Shown: positions 23,873 through 31,628 of the stretch, piece by piece
How positions within the stretch are numbered: the first letter of the stretch is position 1
Layout: each line of letters opens with the position of its first letter
Source: Curvibacter gracilis ATCC BAA-807
GTDB lineage: Bacteria; Pseudomonadota; Gammaproteobacteria; Burkholderiales; Burkholderiaceae_C
NCBI RefSeq assembly: GCF_000518645.1
Contig: NZ_JADZ01000045.1
Coordinates: 1 to 34,426 of the forward strand
Direction of reading: 5' to 3'
DNA: 34,426 nt
Translations under genes and position numbers: made by a program
The notes under the pieces: generated by a model
Databases searched by the model: none
Told to the model about the DNA's origin: nothing
What the model saw: the letters and a program-made list of their open reading frames with translations, nothing else

Positions 23873-25075
23873 TCAGAGGGACGTGACCAGCGGGTGCACG
23901 ATCAGTCCGATCACAGCTGCCACCGCAACAACGGCCGGCTCTGGAATCTTTTTGAAGCGCCACAGGACTGCTGCGGTCGCCAAGGCCAGTGCTGCCGTGA
24001 TCCAATCCGTGATCGAACGCTCCCCGATCACGACCACAGCACCGGCAATGGACCCAATGGCAGCAGCGGTGACGCCATCAACAAAGGCGACCACATCTGG
24101 ACGCTTGCCGTACTTCTTGAAGTAGGGGGCAGGGATCACGGTGAACAGATAGCAAGGCACAAAAGTGGCCAGGGCAGCCGTGACAGCACCCCAAAAGCCT
24201 GACACCAGAAAGCCGATGAAGCCCGTCGTGATGACCACCGGCCCCGGTGTGATCATGGCCACGGCCACAGCGTCCACGAACTGACGGTCGGTCAGCCAGC
24301 CGTATTCCTTGACAACACCGCCATACAGGAAGGGCACGATCGCCAAACCGCTACCGAAGACGAAGCTGCCGGCGTACGCGAAATAGAGCCCGATATGCTT
24401 GAGCTTCGCCCAATCGACGGTGTTCAACGCCAGCAGTCCAAGCAACGGAGTTGCCACCTCGTTGAGGCCGCCGCCGCGTTTGAACCATGCAGGCGGCGCG
24501 CGCCAGAACCACACCAGCACACCTGCTCCGAGGAAAAGCCAGACCTCTTCGGAGCGGGTGATCACGGTGACGGCCGCGCTCACCAGAAAAATAGGCCAAA
24601 GTAGCTTGTCCTTGCCGATGCTTTTGCTGGTCAACTTGTACGCGCTCATGGCGATGATGCCGATCACGGCTGCGCCCACGCCATAGAACACGGACTGCAT
24701 CCAGCCGATGCCTCCGAAGGCCTTGTAGGCGGCGCCCAGCCCAACCACCATCAGGAAGGACGGCAACACGAACGACACACCGACCAGGGAGGCTCCGATG
24801 AATCTATAGTGGACATAACCCAGGTAGATCGCCAACTGAGCGGCCAGTGGCCCGGGCATCAGCTGTGCCAGTGCCAAGCCTTCCTTGTAGTCCGTGTCAG
24901 TGATCCACCGACGCTGCTCCACCAGGTCGCGGTACATGTAGCCCGCCAGGGCGACCGGTCCACCAAAGCCCCAGGTGCCCAGAGCCATCATGTAGCGCAC
25001 GAGCTGCCACAGGGTGTAGCCGGGAGCTGATAGTGGGCCGGAAGCAGGCTCCACCGCTGGGTTGAGATCGGTCAT
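23873..25075 (-). CDS. chrA: ChrA chromate efflux transporter
   Basis: A 400-residue long-chain CHR-family transporter that exports chromate from the cytoplasm using the proton gradient. It has two homologous CHR halves. The first shows GTWGFGGPVALAGYM and LALAQLMPGPLAAQLAIYLG; the second GSFVFGSGLAIVPFLYGGVV and VAMITPGPVVITTGFIGFLV. These FGG/FGSG and (Q/T)PGP motifs are diagnostic. About ten hydrophobic helices are visible. It follows chrB by 24 bases, in a typical chrBA order, and precedes the superoxide dismutase-rhodanese gene. The start at 25075 is the first ATG after the chrB stop. Confidence 0.96.
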   Translation of the reverse strand: MTDLNPAVEPASGPLSAPGYTLWQLVRYMMALGTWGFGGPVALAGYMYRDLVEQRRWITDTDYKEGLALAQLMPGPLAAQLAIYLGYVHYRFIGASLVGVSFVLPSFLMVVGLGAAYKAFGGIGWMQSVFYGVGAAVIGIIAMSAYKLTSKSIGKDKLLWPIFLVSAAVTVITRSEEVWLFLGAGVLVWFWRAPPAWFKRGGGLNEVATPLLGLLALNTVDWAKLKHIGLYFAYAGSFVFGSGLAIVPFLYGGVVKEYGWLTDRQFVDAVAVAMITPGPVVITTGFIGFLVSGFWGAVTAALATFVPCYLFTVIPAPYFKKYGKRPDVVAFVDGVTAAAIGSIAGAVVVIGERSITDWITAALALATAAVLWRFKKIPEPAVVAVAAVIGLIVHPLVTSL

Positions 25076-25099
25076 ATTCGGTCCTGAGGTTGTGAGTTG

Positions 25100-26062
25100 C
25101 TATGGATTTCGGTGGGCCGAGAAATGGGCATGAAGCGAGTCCAACACGCCACCCACATCGGCCAACAGTGCGTCGTCGTTGGGCCAGCGCTTGCGCGCAC
25201 CCGCCAGCACGGCCTCAAAGCCACCTGCTTCGGGTGTCGTCGTTCCGCCCACATCGAGGGCATGAACCATGGATCCCAGACGCATGAGACCTCGATCACC
25301 GTCGAGGCCAAAACTTGCCAACAGCACCTCAAACGTCACCCGATCCGCCACATGTGAGAAGGTCGCGCCGTCGAAATCAAAGCCCAACGCATCGTTGGGG
25401 CAATCGGCTGGGGATTCCAGCCACAGAAAGCGCGCGCTGGGATCGATGAAGCGCTGAATGAGCCAAGCGCTCGCCACGCGATCAACCCAAAGATGGCGAC
25501 GAGTGGCCCAGAGTCGCCCTTGATATTGCATGCGATCGCGCCTGGCGATGCGGCCCGCCGCAGCCTGGGGCTCGCCGGGTGACTGCATGGATTCCACGGC
25601 ATTCGTGAAGTCTCTCCATTGGGCCTCGGCGCGGATGGAGGCTTCGCCGGGAAAGAAGTCGATCTTGCGGATGGACTCGTAGGCACGCCCGTGCCGACGA
25701 AGCAATCGCTGAAGTTCGGCGGCGGAAAGCGTGGGAAGAGGCTGGCGGGCTTGGGCCAACTCCTCCAGCCAGGGTGTGTAGTCAGCCGTCCGATCAAACA
25801 GTGCTTGGAAGGCTGCTTGCTCGGCCATGTTCTTGGCATGCACCTGCAACAGCCAGGCTTGTCCGCCATCCTGCAGGGCATCGTCGGCCAAGGCTTGCAG
25901 TTGGCTGGCTTGCTCCACTTGTGCGGGCAGCAAATAGGTGCCGTCACGCAGGGCGGCACAGCCTAACGCCTTAACGGCTCGCCAAATCCGCATGCGCGCA
26001 GCGGAGCTTGCAGAGGGGAGGCTGACGACCAAGGCCAGCCAAGAGTCTGAGGGACGAATCAT
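25100..26062 (-). CDS. chrB: ChrB chromate-responsive regulator
   Basis: A 320-residue ChrB protein. The N-terminal half starts SWLALVVSLPSASSAARMRI with RIWRAVKALGCAALRDGTYL, the part thought to form the DNA-binding region. The C-terminal half has the chromate-sensing domain with RRHLWVDRVASAWLIQRFID, ATFSHVADRVTFEVLLASFG and SMVHALDVGG. ChrB in other operons represses or modulates chrA until chromate is present. It is the first gene of the chromate operon; the upstream region (26063-26145) contains a consensus-like promoter with a palindrome, suggesting autoregulation. A 152-residue copy of its C-terminal domain is encoded at 22724-23182. Confidence 0.94.
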   Translation of the reverse strand: MIRPSDSWLALVVSLPSASSAARMRIWRAVKALGCAALRDGTYLLPAQVEQASQLQALADDALQDGGQAWLLQVHAKNMAEQAAFQALFDRTADYTPWLEELAQARQPLPTLSAAELQRLLRRHGRAYESIRKIDFFPGEASIRAEAQWRDFTNAVESMQSPGEPQAAAGRIARRDRMQYQGRLWATRRHLWVDRVASAWLIQRFIDPSARFLWLESPADCPNDALGFDFDGATFSHVADRVTFEVLLASFGLDGDRGLMRLGSMVHALDVGGTTTPEAGGFEAVLAGARKRWPNDDALLADVGGVLDSLHAHFSAHRNP

Positions 26063-26082
26063 GGCGGCAGCTTAGTGTGCCG

Positions 26083-26145
26083 TTGTGATCGCTGCAATGC
26101 TGTAGTGATCTCTACAAATTACGGACCATTTTTGATTCGTGTCAA
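26083..26145 (-). promoter_or_regulatory. Putative chrB promoter with tandem operator-like sites
   Basis: On the minus strand a consensus -35 TTGACA (26145-26140) is followed after 18 bases by TAATTT (26121-26116), a weak -10. Directly downstream, TGTAG-TGATCT-CTACA (26101-26116) is a palindrome with 14 of 16 symmetric positions. Twenty bases further, a related half-copy repeats GTGATC (26085-26090 versus 26105-26110), within TTGTGATCGCTGCAA. A repressor bound here would block initiation; ChrB is the obvious candidate, by inference only. Confidence 0.55.
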
Positions 26146-26199
26146 ATTAGAGTTCGAGCTGAATCCTTAAGTCGGTTCCTCGTTCCATTGCTACTCGAA

Positions 26200-26968
26200 C
26201 CCCTGCAAATACATGTGCCCCTATGCCCGATTCCAGAGTGCGATGTTCGACAAGGACACCCTGATCGTCACCTACGACGAAGCGCGAGGCGAGCCACGCG
26301 GCAAGCGCTCACGCAAGGCCGATCCGGCCGCGCTGAAGCTGGGCGCCTGCGTGGATTGCGAGTTGTGCGTGCAGGTGTGCCCCACCGGCATCGACATCCG
26401 CAAGGGCTTGCAGTACGAATGCATCGGTTGCGGCGCCTGTGCCGATGTGTGCGACACGGTGATGGACAAGCTCAACTACCCGCGCGGACTGGTTCGCTAC
26501 TCCACCCAGAACGCGGTCAAGAACGGCTGGACGCGGGCGCAGATCCTGCGCCACGTGATGCGGCCCCGGGTGCTGGTGTACGCCACGGTGCTGCTGGCAT
26601 TGACTGTGGCGCTGTTCTCCCACCTCATGCTGCGCACGCCGCTGCGCGTGGATGTGGTGCGTGACCGCGCCGCCCTGTCGCGCATCGCCCCGGGTGGCAT
26701 GCTGGAGAACGTCTATCGACTGCAGATCATGAACGCCACCGAAAAGCCGCAGACCTATCGGCTCGGGGCTTCCGGCCTGGAAGGCCTCAAGGTGGCCTCG
26801 GAGGAATTGGTGGAGGTGGGGCCGGCTGAGTCGCGCTGGGTACCCGTGCGTCTGCAGGTGCCTTATGGATCAGCCCCGGCGGGTTCTCATACCGTCTATT
26901 TCTCGATCGGCGCCGAAGGTGGGGATGCCCACGTTTCGGAGAAGTCCTCATTCCTGGTTCCGCGATAA
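26200..26968 (+). pseudogene. ccoG: 5'-truncated ccoG (cytochrome oxidase accessory ferredoxin-like protein)
   Basis: The frame ending at 26968 encodes the C-terminal half of CcoG (RdxA/FixG), a membrane Fe-S protein needed for copper handling during cbb3 oxidase assembly. From about 26200 it reads CKYMCPYARFQSAMFDKDTL, then the two 4Fe-4S motifs CVDCELCVQVCP and CIGCGACADVCD, one membrane helix (VLVYATVLLALTVALF) and the FixG C-terminal Ig-like domain ending SSFLVPR. The N-terminal membrane helices are missing. Upstream of ~26200 the frame continues briefly as CYSNP without ccoG resemblance, so a recombination break lies at about 26195-26203. The ATG at 26213 is internal to the family sequence. 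It may be translated but cannot give full CcoG. Confidence 0.87.
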
Positions 26969-27149
26969 CCGAAGAATTTGATGAGGATATTTCGAGTGCG
27001 CGCATAGCCACAAGTAATGTGCGCTCCTCTTAAGAGGGAAGTTTCACTCGCCTACAGCACGAATTTTTACCCCCCCCATCGTGGCTGATTCGTGGATCTT
27101 CGATCGATTTGTAGAGGACAACAGGATTCAAGCTATGTTTAGAGCGCAT

Positions 27150-27169
27150 AGTGCTCTCGCGCACTTTTT
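27150..27169 (+). terminator. Weak hairpin plus T-run downstream of the ccoG remnant
   Basis: AGTGC (27150-27154) and GCACT (27161-27165) pair around TCTCGC, followed by five T (27165-27169). The 5-bp stem is short. It would end rightward transcription ~180 bp after the ccoG stop. The region between (26969-27149) has a perfect CCTCTTAAGAGG palindrome at 27026-27037 and a C8 run, but no gene. Confidence 0.35.
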
Positions 27170-27196
27170 CGGCCTCTGACTCCCTGCAAGAGGACA

Positions 27197-27225
27197 CAGT
27201 GAGGATCTCAATCAAACCCTCACTG
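27197..27225 (-). terminator. Hairpin just downstream of pstS
   Basis: CAGTGAGG (27197-27204) and CCTCACTG (27218-27225) are a perfect 8-bp inverted repeat with a 13-base loop, starting 13 bases after the pstS stop. No T-run follows on the minus strand, so it may be a Rho-assisted end or a mRNA-stabilising hairpin. Confidence 0.45.
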
Positions 27226-27238
27226 CTTTGGTAGCTAT

Positions 27239-28273
27239 TTACCTGATGGCCTTGCCATCAACCCCTTTCAATGCATTCCATTGCACTTTGATAGCATTCT
27301 TCACGTTATCAGGCATTGGAATATAGTCGAGATTTTGTGCATCCTGATCACCCTTTGAATAGCTCCACTCAAAGAACTTCAGGACATTTTTTGCTTGCTC
27401 AGGCTTGTCCTGAATTTTATGCATCAAAATAAACGTAGCACCGGTAATCGGCCAACTTTGGGCGCCAGGCTCATCAGTCAAAATTTGATAAAATGACTTT
27501 GACCAGTCTGCATGCGAAGCTGCTGATTTAAAAGCTTCTGCAACGGGCTCGATGAACTTTCCTTCCTTGTTCCCAAGAAGAACATAAGACATCTTATTTT
27601 GTTTTGCATAGGCATACTCAACATAACCAATTGAGTTATCCAGGCGCTGAACGAATGCAGAGACTCCTTCGTTACCTTTGCCACCACTGCCGATAGGCCA
27701 ATTGACGGCAGTGCCTTCACCGACTTTGCTTTTCCATTCAGGACTAACTTTAGACAGGTAGTTGGTGAATATAAAAGTTGTACCCGAACCATCAGCACGG
27801 CGAACGACCGTGATTTGCGCATCAGGAAGTGAAATATCCTTATTGATCGCTTTGATTGCAGGATCGTTCCAACGAGTTATTTTTCCAAGGAAAATGTCTG
27901 CCAACATCTGACCAGTCATTTTCATTTTGCCTGGTGCCACACCTTGGATGTGAACCACAGGCACGACGCCGCCAATCACCGTAGGAAATTGCATCAGACC
28001 ATCTTTATTCAGTTCATCGTCCGACAAAGGCATGTCAGACGCACCAAAATCTACGGTCTTAGATTTAATCTGCTTAATACCACCTCCAGACCCGATGGAC
28101 TGGTAATTGATTTCATTACCTGTTGCCTTGTGGTAACCATCGGCCCACTTGCTGTAAATTGGGGCGGGGAAAGATGCCCCAGCACCAGTAATGTTGGCCG
28201 CGCTGGCATTCGAAATGACTGATGTCGAAAGCAAAGTGCAGACGATGATTGCGGTTGTCGAACGAATTTTCAT
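27239..28273 (-). CDS. pstS: PstS phosphate-binding protein (orphan copy)
   Basis: A 344-residue periplasmic phosphate-binding protein of the Pst ABC importer, full family length. The signal peptide is cut near SNASAA; the mature part starts ITGAGASFPAPIYSKWADGY. Phosphate-pocket segments are visible: INYQSIGSGGGIKQI, DFGASDMPLSDDEL and RRADGSGTTFIFTNYLSK. The end ALKGVDGKAIR is typical. No pstC, pstA, pstB or phoU follows; the neighbours are unrelated. Base composition is visibly AT-richer than the surrounding genes, which suggests a separate origin. A Pho box lies 44 bases upstream, so it should be induced by phosphate starvation through PhoB. Arsenate discrimination or phosphate scavenging are possible uses in a metal island. 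Confidence 0.95.
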   Translation of the reverse strand: MKIRSTTAIIVCTLLSTSVISNASAANITGAGASFPAPIYSKWADGYHKATGNEINYQSIGSGGGIKQIKSKTVDFGASDMPLSDDELNKDGLMQFPTVIGGVVPVVHIQGVAPGKMKMTGQMLADIFLGKITRWNDPAIKAINKDISLPDAQITVVRRADGSGTTFIFTNYLSKVSPEWKSKVGEGTAVNWPIGSGGKGNEGVSAFVQRLDNSIGYVEYAYAKQNKMSYVLLGNKEGKFIEPVAEAFKSAASHADWSKSFYQILTDEPGAQSWPITGATFILMHKIQDKPEQAKNVLKFFEWSYSKGDQDAQNLDYIPMPDNVKNAIKVQWNALKGVDGKAIR

Positions 28274-28316
28274 GTGAATCTCATGGAAGTGAGGTCGTGG
28301 AGGCTATTCCAAAGTC

Positions 28317-28334
28317 ATGACAAATTCATGACAG
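28317..28334 (-). promoter_or_regulatory. Pho box upstream of pstS
   Basis: On the minus strand: CTGTCAT-GAAT-TTGTCAT, two 7-bp repeats (6 of 7 identical) with a 4-base AT-rich spacer. This is the PhoB-binding arrangement (CTGTCAT N4 CTGTCAT). It lies 44 bases before the pstS ATG, so it can replace the -35 region. Confidence 0.88.
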
Positions 28335-28439
28335 ACTTAATAAATAATAGTTTGGCTTTCATTTAGTGAAATCCATAACTCCACAGTAGAGGGCGATCAG
28401 TCTAAAATAGCATATACGCCTATGGACCCAAAGACTCGA

Positions 28440-28456
28440 CTAAGTCACTGCTAAGT
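28440..28456 (+). promoter_or_regulatory. Direct repeat CTAAGT upstream of the PepSY gene
   Basis: CTAAGT occurs at 28440-28445 and again at 28451-28456, exactly 11 bases apart, 56 bases before the PepSY ATG. Head-to-tail half-sites one helical turn apart are the usual pattern for OmpR-family regulators such as PmrA or QseB. The response regulator at 31629-32294 is the natural candidate. TTATGTAAC follows and may contain a -10. Confidence 0.5.
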
Positions 28457-28511
28457 TTGCTTATGTAACTTCTCCAGTGTGCAAATTCTTGCACTCTTTT
28501 GGAGAAGCATC

Positions 28512-28847
28512 ATGTATCGCAATACGACACTTTCCCTGATTGGCATCGCCATCGCTGCAGCAGGGGCCATGGCATACGCCGCCAAAGGCAGCGTGGAAAG
28601 CGACACCCTTGCCATCAGCAAAGCCAAGGTTCAACTTGCCCAAGCCGTGACCGTGGCAGAACAGCACGCCCAAGGCAAGGCGGTGCGCGCTGAGTACGAG
28701 AACTCGAAGCAAGGCTGGCTCTATGACGTGGAAGTCGTCAGCGGGGCCAAGGTTTTCGATGTCCGGGTCGATGCCGACAAAGGCACAGTCATCTCGTCTA
28801 CCGAGGACAAGGTGGACCACGATGACGACCACGACAAGCAAGACTAA
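28512..28847 (+). CDS. Small exported PepSY-domain protein
   Basis: A 111-residue protein with signal peptide (MYRNTTLSLIGIAIAAAGAM, cut near AYA) and one PepSY domain (about 35-95): ISKAKVQLAQAVTVAEQHAQ, then the core YDVEVVSGAKVFDVRVDADKGTV. The tail is acidic and His-rich (DKVDHDDDHDKQD), a possible divalent-metal site. PepSY domains are periplasmic, with regulatory or binding roles that are poorly defined. Here it heads a cluster with a two-component system, and a direct repeat lies just upstream. Similar small PepSY genes often sit next to PmrAB/QseBC-type systems. Ribosome-binding site GGAGAAGC. Confidence 0.87.
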   Translation: MYRNTTLSLIGIAIAAAGAMAYAAKGSVESDTLAISKAKVQLAQAVTVAEQHAQGKAVRAEYENSKQGWLYDVEVVSGAKVFDVRVDADKGTVISSTEDKVDHDDDHDKQD

Positions 28848-28903
28848 CGCCTCGCCTACGTCGCCGGGTCACTCTCTTTGCAGCGGTCCGGTTTGGAGAC
28901 CTC

Positions 28904-29500
28904 ATGGAATCAATCAACTACGCACTGTTTCTCTGGCTCAATGCGCCGGAGCATCCCAGCGCGTTGGCTCTGACACTGGCGACCTTCTTTGCTGAACGTC
29001 TCATCTGGGCAGTACCACTTCTGATCGGTATCGAATGGCTTCGTGGCAGCGAAGTCCTCCGCAAAGCCATGCTCGTCGCAACAGTATCGGGACTACTGAG
29101 CCTTCTGATTAGTCAAGCCATCGGACTGGCTTGGTTCCATCCCCGGCCTTTCATGATTGGTCTGGGAAATACCCTCATTTCTCACGTTGCCGACGCATCA
29201 TTCCCAAGCGACCACCTGACGCTGTGGTGGGCAGTCGCGTTCAGCCTCTCGTTGCAACAAGGCCCAAGAATCTTGGGCCTTGCTTTGGCTTTGTTGGGTA
29301 TCCCCATCGCCTGGGCGCGCATCTACCTTGGCGTGCATTTCCCATTTGACATGTTTGGCGCGGCCACGGTTGCGGGACTTAGCGCTTGGATGACGTTGCG
29401 TTCAATTCGATGGTATCTGGCACCAAGCTACCGAATCGCTACCAGCATTCATCAACGGCTTTTCGGCAAGTTAATCATGCTCGGATGGGTACACGAGTGA
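28904..29500 (+). CDS. PAP2-family phosphatase, BcrC-like
   Basis: A 198-residue membrane protein with about five helices and the PAP2 triad motifs: the middle motif SFPSDHLTLWWAV (catalytic His) and the last motif ARIYLGVHFPFDMFGA (R and H). HPRPF precedes them; the first KxxxxxxRP motif appears as a modified WFHPRP. The pattern fits undecaprenyl-diphosphatase BcrC or related lipid phosphatases, acting on the outer face of the inner membrane. Such enzymes can also remove phosphates from lipid A. It lies 56 bases after the PepSY gene, RBS GGAGACC. In the cluster it is the only obvious enzyme. Confidence 0.87.
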   Translation: MESINYALFLWLNAPEHPSALALTLATFFAERLIWAVPLLIGIEWLRGSEVLRKAMLVATVSGLLSLLISQAIGLAWFHPRPFMIGLGNTLISHVADASFPSDHLTLWWAVAFSLSLQQGPRILGLALALLGIPIAWARIYLGVHFPFDMFGAATVAGLSAWMTLRSIRWYLAPSYRIATSIHQRLFGKLIMLGWVHE

Positions 29501-29568
29501 GCCTATGGGTGGGCTAAGTCTCTGCCGCCAGACTTATGCCAATCAATTCATCACTACATAAGCACACC

Positions 29569-30351
29569 ATGAACAAACAGCGCACAGGCAGCGTCACAGG
29601 CTGGCTCAACAAAGTCCCGGAAGTTGCTCTGTCCTTCTGGATCATCAAGGTCATGTCCACGACAGTGGGCGAGACGGTAGCCGATTTTCTGGCTGTCAAT
29701 GCTGGCTTCGGTCAAGGCGTGACTCGATCCGTGATGGCGGCGTTGTTGGCAGCAGCCTTGTTCATGCAATTACGCACCCGCCGCTATACCCCTTGGATTT
29801 ACTGGCTGACGGTGGTAACGGTGAGCGTGGTCGGCACCCAGATCACAGACCTGCTTACTGACGGGCTCGGCGTCAGCTTGTATATCAGCACCTCGGCGTT
29901 TGCAGTGGCGCTTGCTACGATCTTCTTCGCCTGGTACCAGGTCGAGCGCACTCTGTCCATCCACCACATCGTGACGCACCGCCGCGAGCTGTTCTATTGG
30001 GCCGCCATCCTCTGCACGTTTGCTCTGGGCACTGCTGCTGGCGATCTGGCGACCGAGGCACTGGGCCTGGGATTTACCTGGGGCGCGGTGGCCTTCGGAG
30101 CGCTGATTGGCATCACCTATGCCGCCTGGCGCATGGGTGGCAATGCCGTCTTGACCTTCTGGATCGCTTACATCCTGACCCGCCCCTTTGGGGCCGCGCT
30201 CGGCGACTTGCTGACGCAAGCCAAGACCTATGGCGGCCTTGGCATGGGTGCCATGTGGACGAGTGCTCTGTTCCTATCGGTGATCGTCATTCTGGTGGCT
30301 GTCGCGCAGATTGGCATGAGCGTAAGCCACACAAATCAGATCACCAAGTAA
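29569..30351 (+). CDS. COG4705-type membrane protein, fourfold repeat, copy A
   Basis: A 260-residue polytopic membrane protein (about eight hydrophobic segments) of the uncharacterised COG4705 type. It holds four repeats of one unit: FWIIKVMSTTVGETVADFL, YWLTVVTVSVVGTQITDLLT, YWAAILCTFALGTAAGDLAT and FWIAYILTRPFGAALGDLLT. In each, an aromatic-Trp pair is followed about nine residues later by Gly and then Asp, the Asp lying in or near a membrane helix. This looks like two-fold-duplicated-again transporter or channel architecture. It is a paralogue of 30848-31606. The start at 29569 is chosen for similarity to that paralogue (both reach KVPEV soon after the start); an ATG at 29536 is also possible. 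Confidence 0.82.
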   Translation: MNKQRTGSVTGWLNKVPEVALSFWIIKVMSTTVGETVADFLAVNAGFGQGVTRSVMAALLAAALFMQLRTRRYTPWIYWLTVVTVSVVGTQITDLLTDGLGVSLYISTSAFAVALATIFFAWYQVERTLSIHHIVTHRRELFYWAAILCTFALGTAAGDLATEALGLGFTWGAVAFGALIGITYAAWRMGGNAVLTFWIAYILTRPFGAALGDLLTQAKTYGGLGMGAMWTSALFLSVIVILVAVAQIGMSVSHTNQITK

Positions 30352-30378
30352 CCCACTCTCTACTACTCAAGGAAAAAT

Positions 30379-30831
30379 ATGACCATTCAATACTTAATCG
30401 TTCGCCCGTTCGTCACCGTTTCGGCGGCCTTACTCCTGGTGCTGGCAAGCGGTTGCTCCAAGCCTGCCGATCAAAACAGCAGCACCGCAGGATCGACCAA
30501 ATCAGGACAGAGTATCTCTGCCTCGCAAGGCACGACCGCATCTAAGCTGGGCGATCTGTCAGCCTTCCGCAGCATTGCTGCCGATGTGGCCACCATCGTG
30601 GACAAAGGCGATTTGCCCGCTGCCAAAATTCGTATTAAGGACTTGGAAGTCGAATGGGACTCCGCTGAAGCGGGTTTGAAACCACGAGCAGCCGATGACT
30701 GGCATGTGCTCGACAAGGCCATCGACAAATCGCTTGCAGCGCTCCGTACCGACACGCCGAGCCAGGCCGACTGCAAGGCAGCGATGGCCGCCCTGCTGAA
30801 AGCCTTCGACACCCTCGAAGGCAAAGCCTGA
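30379..30831 (+). CDS. Predicted lipoprotein between the two COG4705-type genes
   Basis: A 150-residue protein with a lipoprotein signal (LLLVLASGC lipobox, Cys at residue 26). A Ser/Thr/Gly-rich linker (about 27-55) is followed by a helical domain (60-150) with [40 protein letters not shown] and [14 protein letters not shown]. The helical part recalls small four-helix periplasmic domains, but no family is recognised. The single extra Cys (ADCKAAM) has no partner. It is well-placed for an envelope partner of the flanking membrane proteins. RBS AAGGAAAAAT; 27 bases after copy A and 16 before copy B. Confidence 0.78.
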   Translation: MTIQYLIVRPFVTVSAALLLVLASGCSKPADQNSSTAGSTKSGQSISASQGTTASKLGDLSAFRSIAADVATIVDKGDLPAAKIRIKDLEVEWDSAEAGLKPRAADDWHVLDKAIDKSLAALRTDTPSQADCKAAMAALLKAFDTLEGKA

Positions 30832-30847
30832 CCTGTGAGCGAGCCCC

Positions 30848-31606
30848 ATGAACACATCTGCTGAACACACCTTGGCCAAGGTGCCCGAAGTCACACTGGT
30901 CTTCTGGCTCATCAAGATAGCCGCCACGACGCTCGGTGAAACCGGCGGTGATGCCGTCTCGATGTCGATGAACCTGGGCTATTTGGTCGGTACGGTCATT
31001 TTCGCGGTGATCTTCTTGGCCGCCGTAGTCGCGCAGGTCAGAGCAAAAGGCTTTCATCCCTTCCTGTACTGGACAACCATCATCGCCACGACTACGGTCG
31101 GCACGACGTTGGCCGATTTTGCGGATCGTTCGCTCGGGATCGGGTACGCTGGTGGTTCGAGCTTGCTGCTAGCCCTGCTGCTCGGCTCGCTGTTCGTCTG
31201 GTATCGCACCCTTGGCTCTGTATCGGTCAATACGGTCAGCTTACCCAAGGCCGAAGCCTTCTACTGGTTGACCATCATGTTCTCCCAGACGCTGGGCACA
31301 GCACTGGGCGACTGGACGGCTGATACGGCAGGCCTTGGTTACGCCGGTGCGGCCATCGTGTTTGGCGGATTGCTCGCGTTGGTCGTGGCAGCCTATTACT
31401 GGACAAGCGTGTCCCGCACGTTGCTGTTCTGGGCAGCCTTCATTCTGACTCGCCCATTGGGAGCTGTGGTCGGCGACTTTCTGGACAAGCCACTGAGCGC
31501 GGGGGGGCTAGCACTGAGCCGCTATTCGGCATCGGCCGTACTGTTGGCATTCATGCTGGCGGCTCTTCTGCTGTTCAGACAGCGGGCAGCGAGAACAGCA
31601 CATTGA
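30848..31606 (+). CDS. COG4705-type membrane protein, fourfold repeat, copy B
   Basis: A 252-residue membrane protein with the same four-repeat build as copy A: FWLIKIAATTLGETGGDAVS, YWTTIIATTTVGTTLADFAD, YWLTIMFSQTLGTALGDWTA and FWAAFILTRPLGAVVGDFLD. The repeats keep the aromatic-Trp, Gly and Asp positions; first and last repeats of A and B resemble each other more than the repeats within one protein, which suggests that the fourfold unit existed before the gene duplicated. It starts with KVPEVTLVFW, as copy A does. It lies 22 bases before the response-regulator ATG, so the pair and the regulators are likely cotranscribed. Function unknown. Confidence 0.82.
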   Translation: MNTSAEHTLAKVPEVTLVFWLIKIAATTLGETGGDAVSMSMNLGYLVGTVIFAVIFLAAVVAQVRAKGFHPFLYWTTIIATTTVGTTLADFADRSLGIGYAGGSSLLLALLLGSLFVWYRTLGSVSVNTVSLPKAEAFYWLTIMFSQTLGTALGDWTADTAGLGYAGAAIVFGGLLALVVAAYYWTSVSRTLLFWAAFILTRPLGAVVGDFLDKPLSAGGLALSRYSASAVLLAFMLAALLLFRQRAARTAH

Positions 31607-31628
31607 AAAGCTTTTGAACGGAGGGAGA

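Noticed and set aside
26188-26664. 158-codon frame overlapping the ccoG remnant
   Set aside because: It is the out-of-frame reading of the GC-rich ccoG sequence; the CcoG frame has both 4Fe-4S motifs.
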